Source: Bacteroidota bacterium (GTDB lineage Bacteria; Bacteroidota; Ignavibacteria; Ignavibacteriales; Melioribacteraceae). From it: DNA of 12,567 nt. Below are positions 1-6,694 of this stretch, piece by piece. The stretch lies in assembly GCA_021786655.1 (NCBI GenBank), contig JAJYMU010000318.1:1-12567 (forward strand), given 5' to 3'. The translations under genes were made by a program, and so were the position numbers. Within the stretch, counting starts at the first letter, position 1; each line of letters starts with the position of its first letter. The notes under the pieces are model-generated. The model was given only the letters and a program-made list of their open reading frames with translations, ran no database searches and was not told the origin of the DNA.

Positions 1-1358
1 GGCATAACAGTTATCCAATAGCCAATTATTTGATCTCGATAGCCGTCAGCAATTATGCAATTTATCAGGACACATTTCAGTACGCGCCGGGAAAAACTTT
101 TCCGATAATTCATTACAGCTACCCCGAAAGATTAACTCCCGCAAGAAAAGCATTGCTCGATAAAACCAAAGACATGATGCAAATTTATTCCGATAAATTT
201 GGAGCGTATCCTTATACAAGAGAAAAATATGCTCATGCAGAGTTTGCCTGGAGCGGAGGTATGGAACATCAAACGTGCACCTCTCTCGGCGGCGGCGCAA
301 TGGATAACGAAATGGTAATCGCTCACGAATTATCACATCAATGGTTCGGAGACAAAGTAACATGCAAGGATTGGCAAAATATTTGGCTGAATGAAGGATT
401 TGCTTCGTACTGCGAATGCATTTACCAAGAAGCAAAATACGGCTCGGCAGATTTCAACAGTTACGTCTCAAACTTTATGACGCGAGCTAAAACTGCAACT
501 GGAACGATCTACGTTCAAGATATCACCAACGAAAACGAGATTTTTAATTCGGCGCGTTCATACAAAAAGGGTGCGATAGTTCTACACATGCTGCGCGGAA
601 TTGTTGGCGACTCCAACTTCTTCGAAATCATGAAAGAGTACGCAAACGAACCGGGACTTGCGTACAATGTGGCAACAACTGAAGATTTTCAGCGCATTGC
701 CGAACGTGTAAGCGGAATGAACTTGAATTATTTTTTCCAGGAATGGATCTACGGCGAGAACTATCCGAAGTACATTGTTAACTGGAGCTACAACAAATCC
801 GATGGGAATAATTACAACTTAACAATTCAGATAACACAGGATGTAAATTCAAATCCTTCTTTTTTCACAATGCCGATTCAGTTTAGCGTCTCCACCGAAA
901 ATGGAGTACAGAGTTTGTCTGTTCTGAACGATGCACAAGTTCAATTGTTCAACTTACCTTTAACCGGGAAACCAATCTCAATTCAGATCGATCCGAATAA
1001 TTGGATACTGAAAGCTGTTCTGGCAGTTAGTTATCAACCAAATCTTGTACAAAAACCTTCCGGTTTTTTGCTGCAGCAGAATTATCCGAATCCGTTTAAT
1101 CCATCGACGGTTATTAGTTATCAGCTACCTGTTTCGGGAAACGTAAGTTTAAAAGTTTACGATGAATTGGGTAAAGAAGTCGCAACACTTGTTGACGGAT
1201 TTCAGCAGGCGGGCATATATAATTTTCAATTCCTCGCCTCGCGAGACGCGAGTCGAAGCGGGTCAATTATCAATTATCCATTATCCAGCGGTGTCTATTT
1301 TTACACTCTTAAATGCGGCGATTTCATCGAGACTAAGAAAATGATGCTGCTCAAGTAG
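1..1358 (+). CDS. Secreted M1-family zinc aminopeptidase with T9SS sorting domain (5' partial)
   Basis: Zinc metallopeptidase that removes N-terminal residues from peptides, probably outside the cell or at its surface. The reading frame is open from base 3, and the first residues (SYPIANYLISIAVSNY) fit the domain before the M1 active site, so the true start and signal peptide lie upstream. 451 residues are visible. The substrate-binding GAMEN-like motif reads GGMEH (visible residues 85-89). The zinc site HELSH (108-112) is followed 18 residues later by the third ligand E131 in NEG. Y187 in SYKKG is the likely transition-state tyrosine. A beta-rich stretch follows, then a type IX secretion C-terminal domain from about residue 351 with NYPNPFNPST at 360 and a Lys-rich end. 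This domain directs export through the outer membrane and is normally cleaved. It carries an unusual repeat-coded insert at about residues 411-428. Family assignment is firm; substrate preference is unknown. Confidence 0.93.
   Translation, partial: HNSYPIANYLISIAVSNYAIYQDTFQYAPGKTFPIIHYSYPERLTPARKALLDKTKDMMQIYSDKFGAYPYTREKYAHAEFAWSGGMEHQTCTSLGGGAMDNEMVIAHELSHQWFGDKVTCKDWQNIWLNEGFASYCECIYQEAKYGSADFNSYVSNFMTRAKTATGTIYVQDITNENEIFNSARSYKKGAIVLHMLRGIVGDSNFFEIMKEYANEPGLAYNVATTEDFQRIAERVSGMNLNYFFQEWIYGENYPKYIVNWSYNKSDGNNYNLTIQITQDVNSNPSFFTMPIQFSVSTENGVQSLSVLNDAQVQLFNLPLTGKPISIQIDPNNWILKAVLAVSYQPNLVQKPSGFLLQQNYPNPFNPSTVISYQLPVSGNVSLKVYDELGKEVATLVDGFQQAGIYNFQFLASRDASRSGSIINYPLSSGVYFYTLKCGDFIETKKMMLLK
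1233..1252 (+). repeat. GC-rich imperfect palindrome inside the T9SS domain coding region
   Basis: The run CGCCTCGCGAGACG (1235-1248) is a palindrome with one mismatched pair. The flanks CTCGC (1233-1237) and GCGAG (1248-1252) allow an alternative, longer hairpin. The stretch is much richer in GC than its surroundings and is read in frame as Ala-Ser-Arg-Asp-Ala-Ser-like residues, unlike a normal sorting domain. It resembles a small REP- or MITE-like palindromic unit that landed in frame; that origin is inference. Confidence 0.5.
1263..1286 (+). repeat. Heptamer tandem repeat (about 3.4 copies of TCAATTA) within CDS
   Basis: TCAATTA at 1263-1269 and again at 1270-1276 is followed by TCCATTA at 1277-1283 and the start of another unit (TCC). 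Because the unit is 7 nt, each copy is read in a different frame, giving Ser-Ile-Ile-Asn-Tyr-Pro-Leu-Ser. Gain or loss of one unit would shift the frame of the sorting-domain tail. Confidence 0.7.
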
Positions 1359-1374
1359 CATTTCCAAAAAAGAA

Positions 1375-1406
1375 AAAACCGGAGAAGACTAATCCGCTCC
1401 GGTTTT
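1375..1406. terminator. Bidirectional intrinsic terminator
   Basis: A perfect 10-bp stem pairs AAAACCGGAG (1375-1384) with CTCCGGTTTT (1397-1406), leaving a 12-nt loop. An A-rich tract precedes it (from 1366), which becomes a strong U-tract on the minus strand; on the plus strand the stem ends in TTTTG. It lies 16 nt past the aminopeptidase stop and 24 nt from the stop of the convergent membrane-protein gene, so it probably ends both transcripts. Confidence 0.85.
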
Positions 1407-1430
1407 GTTCATAACAATATCTTACGATTT

Positions 1431-1853
1431 TTATGCTGCGGTTTTTGGTTTGTAAATCATTGCTGCTGCAACACCAAAGATAACAGATTCGATTAAACCG
1501 TAAATGAACCACTGCACAGCAAGGCTTGCCGGCAACGGATAAACAACGTGCTGTGCTACGGCTGCCATAAACTGTATGAAGATGCCCATATAAATTCCGT
1601 AACGGACGCCTTCCATGATTCCTCTGTTTTCATAACCTTTAACAAAAATGAATACAAAGAAAAATGAGTAAACCAAATCTGCGATCCGCATCATCCACAT
1701 TTTCGCATCCATCTCGGCCATCGGCCGGAATATTTTGGAAATCTCGGGATCAGCATAAGTAGAAGATAAAATTACCATGTTGACTAGGTAGTTAGTTGCC
1801 TCCAATAGAATAAACACAACGACAAAGGCAATAATTAGTTTTTTTACGTTCAT
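1431..1853 (-). CDS. Small four-helix integral membrane protein, function unknown
   Basis: I do not recognise a named family with certainty. The 140-residue protein has four predicted membrane helices at about residues 6-29, 54-73, 83-105 and 110-134. A polar, Met- and Asp-containing loop (about 31-53) lies between the first two helices, and the C-terminus is short and basic (KPKT). Helix 4 contains a GLIES motif and helix 3 starts with EGVRYGIYMG; this layout resembles small uncharacterised four-helix proteins common in Bacteroidota relatives. No enzyme or metal motif stands out, although there is one membrane-proximal His (residue 102). The ATG at 1853 is supported by AGAGGG five bases upstream (1859-1864). 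It stands alone, convergent with the aminopeptidase gene and divergent from the alpha-glucan operon, and ends at the shared terminator. Confidence 0.85.
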   Translation of the reverse strand: MNVKKLIIAFVVVFILLEATNYLVNMVILSSTYADPEISKIFRPMAEMDAKMWMMRIADLVYSFFFVFIFVKGYENRGIMEGVRYGIYMGIFIQFMAAVAQHVVYPLPASLAVQWFIYGLIESVIFGVAAAMIYKPKTAA

Positions 1854-1858
1854 ATTGA

Positions 1859-1864
1859 CCCTCT
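1859..1864 (-). promoter_or_regulatory. Ribosome binding site of the small membrane protein gene
   Basis: On the minus strand AGAGGG lies 5 nt before the ATG at 1853. It is one of the few clear Shine-Dalgarno-like sites in the window and fixes this start. Confidence 0.6.
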
Positions 1865-1962
1865 GATTTTGTTGTAAGAATTATTTATTCGGGAGAGAAG
1901 TTTGTGTCAGCGCCACATGAAATTCCGCAAATAGTTTATCATAGTCAATCAAAAACTGTAAA

Positions 1963-1970
1963 TAAATTTG
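1963..1970 (+). promoter_or_regulatory. Possible -7 promoter element (TAnnTTTG) of the alpha-glucan operon
   Basis: TAAATTTG matches the Bacteroidota-type -7 consensus TAnnTTTG and lies 117 nt before the GH31 start. No good -33 TTTG partner is seen at the usual 19-21 nt distance upstream, so the call is weak. Confidence 0.25.
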
Positions 1971-1995
1971 GCGCCTCGACTTTGATTATTGATTC

Positions 1996-2005
1996 AAACC
2001 GGTTT
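1996..2005. promoter_or_regulatory. Possible LacI-family operator (AAACCGGTTT)
   Basis: A perfect 10-bp palindrome with central CG fits the LacI-family operator core AANCGNTT. It is 25 nt downstream of the possible -7 element and 82 nt upstream of the GH31 start. LacI-family regulators often control maltose and starch genes, so the position makes sense, but no regulator gene is in the window. A copy of the same 12-mer (TCAAACCGGTTT) occurs inside the GH31 gene at 3845-3856. Confidence 0.3.
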
Positions 2006-2077
2006 CCACATTTTTGCGTCTACAATTTTCCATTCATATATACAATTCATATTTTTCCGCCCACACATTTCAATCTT

Positions 2078-2082
2078 AGGGA
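2078..2082 (+). promoter_or_regulatory. Ribosome binding site deciding the GH31 start
   Basis: AGGGA lies 5 nt before the ATG at 2088. Together with the signal peptide that begins there, it favours this start over the in-frame ATG at 1989. Confidence 0.55.
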
Positions 2083-2087
2083 TCAAA

Positions 2088-4505
2088 ATGGAAAAGGCGA
2101 TCTTTACTTCATTAGCATTCTTCTTTTTTATTTCCGCTGTCTATGCGGGATTTGATTTCGTTGGTGGAGTAAAAAATTTCAAGTTGGAATCTAACCGAGT
2201 GGAGTTCACGCTTAGTAATGCAAAGTTGAATATCTATGTTGTTGATCAAAACTTGATTCGTTTCCGATATACCAATCAAAATGATTTTTCTACAGCAGCT
2301 TCATACTCAGTTATCTATCAGCAACCCGAAAAGATAAAATTCGATTTCAAAGAGGAAAAAGATTTATTCGTTATAAAAACCGATGAACTGATTGTTCATA
2401 TCAAAAAGAATCCTTGCCGTATATCTATATATGATAAACAAATGAATCTGCTAAACTCCGATGAAGAGAGCTTCGGTGTTTCATTTGATAAAGATGAAGT
2501 GCGCTGCCATAAAAAACTTTTTACGGATGAAAGATTTTTTGGCCTCGGTGAAAAAGCAAACGAAAGCTTGATCAAGAACGGTGAGCAATACACCATGTGG
2601 AATACCGACTTTTACGGATATACGGGAAGACAAGAGCCGCTCTACGTTTCAATCCCATTTTTTATGGGGCTTCGCAACCACAAAGCTTACGGAATCTTTT
2701 TCGACAACACTTATAAATCATACTTCAACATGGGGGCAAGCAATAACCGTTTTTACTGGTTCGGTGCCGATAAGGGTGAGATGAACTATTATTTTATTTA
2801 CGGACCGGAATTTAAGCGCGTTATTTCCGATTACACAAAATTAACCGGAAGAATGGAATTGCCGCCTATGTGGGCGCTCGGTTATCAGCAAAGCCGGTGG
2901 AGTTATTATCCCGAATCTAAAGTTCGGTCTATTGCAAAAAGTTTCCGAAGCAATAATATTCCGTGCGATGTAATTTATCTCGACATTCATTACATGGACG
3001 GTTACCGCGTTTTCACTTGGGATAAGAAACGGTTTCCTGATCCAACCCAAATGTTGTCCGATCTTAAGAAAGAAGGATTTAAAATTATTCCCATTATTGA
3101 TCCCGGAGTAAAAGTCGATTCAAATTATTTTGCAGCAAAAGAAGGATTAGAAAAAAATCTTTTCGTTAAATATCCCGATGGCATTCCTTATCAAGGCGAG
3201 GTTTGGCCAAGCTGGGCTTACTTTCCGGATTTCACAAAAAAAGAAACACGCGACTGGTGGGGAGAAAAACTTTCTGCGTTACTTAAGCAAGGTGTCGAAG
3301 GATTTTGGAATGATATGAATGAGCCCGCTGTCTGGGGCGGCGGAAACGTTCCGGATATGGTTCAGTATTACGACAATGGATTAATCTCGAATCATAAAAA
3401 AATAAAAAATGTTTACGCTCTAGAAATGGCTAAAGCAACCCGCGACGGATTAAGAAAATATTCCGATCAGCGGCATTTTATTTTGAGCCGTTCCGGTTTT
3501 GCGGGAATCCAGAGATACGCCGCCAACTGGACAGGCGATAATGTTTCCAGCGAAGAACATTTGCGCCTCGCTTGTGTAATGCCGCAAAATGTTGGATTGA
3601 GCGGACAACCGTTTATTGGTTCCGATGTCGGCGGATTCATGGGCGGTGAACCAACTAATGAAATGTATATCCGATGGATGCAGCTTGGCGCGTTTACTCC
3701 TTTCTTCCGCGTACATTCTGCACTCGATACAAAAGCCCGCGAACCTTTTGCATTCAACGAAACTGTTGAAGAGTATTCCCGCGAAGCAATCCAGCTTCGA
3801 TATAAACTTCTTCCTTTCTGGTATAACGAGTTTTATGTTGCCGCTCAAACCGGTTTGCCGATTATGCGCAGCATGTTCATCAATTATCAGAACGACGAAA
3901 ATTGTTATTCACATGATGCTCAATATCAATTTATGATTGGTGAAAATCTTCTTGTTGCGCCAGTGGTTGTATCAACAGAAACCACGAAAAAACTTTATCT
4001 GCCAGAAGGAAAATGGTATGACTGGATGAACAATAAAGTTGTGACCGGCGGTAAATGGAAACTTTTTGAAGTGCCGTTGAATAAAATTCCTCTCTTTATT
4101 AAACAAGGCGGTATGATACCAATGGAGGAAGTTCAGAATTATGTGGGTGAGAAAAAAATTGAACAGCTTGAACTTGTTATCTATCCTTCAGAAAAATCCG
4201 AATACACTTTATACGAAGATAACGGCAAAGATTATGAATACGAAACGGGGAAATATTCTTTAACCAAATTTACTTTTGAAACTAAATCAAAGATTTCAAA
4301 ATTGGATGTGACAAAATTGAAAGACGCTTACAAAAGCGATAGAAAAAATTATCTTTTTACTTTGGTAGATTCGGCTGAACCAAAAAAAGTTAGAGTGGAC
4401 GATAAGGTGCTGCCGGATAACTCTGTAAAGTATGACTCATCAAAAAATATTTTGCAGATAAAAGTAGCCGATACCGGCAATTTTACCGTACAGATTGAAT
4501 ATTGA
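2088..4505 (+). CDS. Exported GH31 alpha-glucosidase
   Basis: Retaining exo-acting glycosidase that releases glucose from the non-reducing ends of alpha-glucans such as maltodextrins. The 805-residue protein starts with Lys-3, a hydrophobic core and a likely signal peptidase I site after AVYA (about residue 20), so it acts outside the cytoplasm, probably in the periplasm. An N-terminal beta-sandwich (about 22-245) precedes the (beta/alpha)8 domain. There, D409 in GFWNDMNEP is the nucleophile and D484 in ANWTGDN the acid/base. The motifs YLDIHYMDG and FTWDKKRFPDP are typical of alpha-glucosidases rather than alpha-xylosidases. C-terminal beta domains follow to the end (GNFTVQIEY), with no T9SS sorting domain. 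The ORF extends upstream to 1989, but the extra 33 residues lack signal-peptide character and the AGGGA site supports 2088. The next gene follows after 53 nt on the same strand. Alpha-1,4 versus alpha-1,6 preference cannot be settled from sequence. Confidence 0.93.
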   Translation: MEKAIFTSLAFFFFISAVYAGFDFVGGVKNFKLESNRVEFTLSNAKLNIYVVDQNLIRFRYTNQNDFSTAASYSVIYQQPEKIKFDFKEEKDLFVIKTDELIVHIKKNPCRISIYDKQMNLLNSDEESFGVSFDKDEVRCHKKLFTDERFFGLGEKANESLIKNGEQYTMWNTDFYGYTGRQEPLYVSIPFFMGLRNHKAYGIFFDNTYKSYFNMGASNNRFYWFGADKGEMNYYFIYGPEFKRVISDYTKLTGRMELPPMWALGYQQSRWSYYPESKVRSIAKSFRSNNIPCDVIYLDIHYMDGYRVFTWDKKRFPDPTQMLSDLKKEGFKIIPIIDPGVKVDSNYFAAKEGLEKNLFVKYPDGIPYQGEVWPSWAYFPDFTKKETRDWWGEKLSALLKQGVEGFWNDMNEPAVWGGGNVPDMVQYYDNGLISNHKKIKNVYALEMAKATRDGLRKYSDQRHFILSRSGFAGIQRYAANWTGDNVSSEEHLRLACVMPQNVGLSGQPFIGSDVGGFMGGEPTNEMYIRWMQLGAFTPFFRVHSALDTKAREPFAFNETVEEYSREAIQLRYKLLPFWYNEFYVAAQTGLPIMRSMFINYQNDENCYSHDAQYQFMIGENLLVAPVVVSTETTKKLYLPEGKWYDWMNNKVVTGGKWKLFEVPLNKIPLFIKQGGMIPMEEVQNYVGEKKIEQLELVIYPSEKSEYTLYEDNGKDYEYETGKYSLTKFTFETKSKISKLDVTKLKDAYKSDRKNYLFTLVDSAEPKKVRVDDKVLPDNSVKYDSSKNILQIKVADTGNFTVQIEY

Positions 4506-4558
4506 AAATCTTACTTTGGTTTTAGCATAAACGATGTCAACTTTTTGAGTGAAATAAA

Positions 4559-6685
4559 ATGAAAAAGCATTCGATAATAATATTGGCAATTATCCTATCT
4601 GGGTTACTCTTTTCCGTAAAAAATTCTTTAGGAGAAAAATTGTACTTACGTGAAGCACAACATACACGATCAATCGACAGCACTTTAGAGTCCAGAAAAA
4701 CTATAAATGAATTAGACGATTTCTTTTCCAACAAGAAACTCGGATCATATGTTGAAAACGGCAAAACGATATTTAGGTTGTTCGCTCCAACAGCGACCCA
4801 CGTAAAACTTTGCTTGTTCAACATACCGAAACAAAAAACCGGCAATGAATATTTGCTGATCAAAGATGAAAACGGTGTGTGGGAAGTTTCGGTAACCGGC
4901 GAGTTGTACGGAAGATATTATGGCTACAAAGTTTATCACGAAGGCGATGACATTTCGAACGAGAACAAACCGGTCTGTGTGGATCCTTACGCAAAAGCTG
5001 TTACATCTTTCACAACATATATGAATCCCCGACGCGCTATTGTAGTTAAAGATGAACCGTTTAATTGGGAAGGTACACAGTGGATCAAACAAGATTGGCG
5101 TGACCTGATCATTTATGAAATGCACGTACGCGACATGACGGAAGATAAATCTTCCGGCGCGAAATACCGCGGCTCATATAAAGGTCTGACTGAAAAAGGA
5201 ATTCGCGGCGGACTAGATTACATAAAATCTCTCGGAGTAAATACGGTAGAACTTTTACCTTCCCAAGAATTCGGTGTTATAGAAATTCCATACCGCGATT
5301 CGATGGACGGAAAGTTCAACACGTGGAATCCGTATTCAAGAAATTATTGGGGATACATGACGTCAAACTTTTTTGCACCGTGCGCTTATTACAATGAAAG
5401 CTGGAACAAACTGAAATGGAACAAATGGATTGGCAAAGACGGAGCGCAGATTAACGGTTTCAAAAATATGGTGAAAGCATTCCACAAAGACGGGATCGCA
5501 GTAATCATGGATGTCGTTTACAACCACCTTTCGGAATATGAAATCGGAAATTTGAAACAGATTGACAAAGAATATTATTTCCGTCTGGATGATAAAGGAA
5601 ATTACATTGCCAGAAGCGGATGTGGCAACGATTTGAAAACCGAGCGACCGATGGTGCGGCGGCTGATCGTAGAAAGTATTTTGTACTGGATGAAAGAATA
5701 TCACGTTGACGGTTTCAGATTCGATCTCGGAACGTTAATCGATTACGGAACGATTGATGAAATTGTTTCCGAAGCGAAGAAAATAAATCCAAATGTTGTG
5801 TTCGTGTGCGAACCTTGGGGCGGCGCTTACGATCCTAAAGGTGTTGCACAACACGGATGGGGCGCTTGGAACGATCAAATACGAAACGGAATCAAAGGCG
5901 AGAATCCGAACAATGGACTGGGATGGATATTCGGGCAATGGTACGGAAATAATTCACAGCGGAGAATTAAAAGTTACGTCAACGGAACATTGCTTCGCGA
6001 TTCACTCGGACTATTTTCCAAAAAAGATTTTTCAGTTAACTATTTGGAATCGCACGACGGATACACATTCGGCGATTTCATCCGCATCGGTTCGCATGAA
6101 GTCAATCCGGATAAAACCATTAAAGATGTAGATAAGTTTGTAAAGCTCACCCCGCTTCAGACTAAACTGAACAAACTTGGCGCGTTGTTTCTTTTCACAT
6201 CACAAGGTATTACGATGATACAGGAAGGACAGGAATTTGCGCGCACGAAAGTTGTTCCTTACAATTTAAGATTTGATGATCCAACCCGCGGCAAGATAGA
6301 TCACAATTCGTACAACAAAGACAACGCGACCAACTACATCAATTACAAACATGCCGAGATCAACAAAAACCTTGTTGATTATTACAAAGGATTGATCAAG
6401 CTGCGAAACACTTACGATGCATTCCGTCATGCCGGTTATTCCGACATAACTTTTTATGATAATCCGAAAAGTCAATTTGGTTTGGCTTACACGCTGAAAT
6501 ACCAGAATCAAAGTTTTGTTGTTGTTTTCAATGCGGATCCGAATCAAGAACTGGAATTTCCATTGCCGAAGGGCATGTGGGAAATTTTAGTTGATAAAGA
6601 CAAAGCTGGTATTAAACCGCTTTACGATTTGGAAGGCACTATCAAATTGGGACCTACTACGGGAGCCGTTCTGAAATTGAAATGA
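4559..6685 (+). CDS. Exported GH13 debranching enzyme, pullulanase/isoamylase type, with CBM48
   Basis: Likely hydrolyses alpha-1,6 branch points of pullulan, glycogen or amylopectin fragments. The 708-residue protein starts with a signal peptide (MKKH, then a hydrophobic stretch to about residue 25, likely cut near LG/EK). A CBM48-like N-terminal domain follows (about 58-150, TIFRLFAPTATHVKLCLFN). The GH13 barrel shows region I DVVYNH (D318, H323), region II GFRFDLG with nucleophile D389, region III VCEPWG with acid/base E418, and region IV ESHD with H499 and D500, so the catalytic set is complete. SGCGNDLKTERPMVRR is pullulanase-like, whereas NYWGYMTSNFFAP is closer to isoamylase/GlgX enzymes. 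A C-terminal beta domain ends in GAVLKLK; there is no T9SS tail. The start has no clear SD. It lies 53 nt after the GH31 gene without a terminator, so the two are probably one operon. Its stop is only 9 nt from the end of the convergent kinase gene. Debranching is likely; alpha-amylase-type action is the main alternative. Confidence 0.9.
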   Translation: MKKHSIIILAIILSGLLFSVKNSLGEKLYLREAQHTRSIDSTLESRKTINELDDFFSNKKLGSYVENGKTIFRLFAPTATHVKLCLFNIPKQKTGNEYLLIKDENGVWEVSVTGELYGRYYGYKVYHEGDDISNENKPVCVDPYAKAVTSFTTYMNPRRAIVVKDEPFNWEGTQWIKQDWRDLIIYEMHVRDMTEDKSSGAKYRGSYKGLTEKGIRGGLDYIKSLGVNTVELLPSQEFGVIEIPYRDSMDGKFNTWNPYSRNYWGYMTSNFFAPCAYYNESWNKLKWNKWIGKDGAQINGFKNMVKAFHKDGIAVIMDVVYNHLSEYEIGNLKQIDKEYYFRLDDKGNYIARSGCGNDLKTERPMVRRLIVESILYWMKEYHVDGFRFDLGTLIDYGTIDEIVSEAKKINPNVVFVCEPWGGAYDPKGVAQHGWGAWNDQIRNGIKGENPNNGLGWIFGQWYGNNSQRRIKSYVNGTLLRDSLGLFSKKDFSVNYLESHDGYTFGDFIRIGSHEVNPDKTIKDVDKFVKLTPLQTKLNKLGALFLFTSQGITMIQEGQEFARTKVVPYNLRFDDPTRGKIDHNSYNKDNATNYINYKHAEINKNLVDYYKGLIKLRNTYDAFRHAGYSDITFYDNPKSQFGLAYTLKYQNQSFVVVFNADPNQELEFPLPKGMWEILVDKDKAGIKPLYDLEGTIKLGPTTGAVLKLK

Positions 6686-6694
6686 CACTAAGCA

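Noticed and set aside
30..32. TTG as the start codon of the aminopeptidase gene
   Set aside because: The frame is open to the window edge, and the residues before it continue the conserved M1 sequence, so this is an internal leucine of a 5'-truncated gene.
1963..1970. Full two-part promoter for the alpha-glucan operon
   Set aside because: The -7-like element has no acceptable -33 partner at 19-21 nt, so it is kept only as a weak element.
1989..2087. N-terminal extension of the GH31 protein from the ATG at 1989
   Set aside because: The extra 33 residues do not resemble a signal peptide or the family, and the palindrome and RBS lie in this stretch. The ATG at 2088 starts a clean signal peptide after AGGGA.
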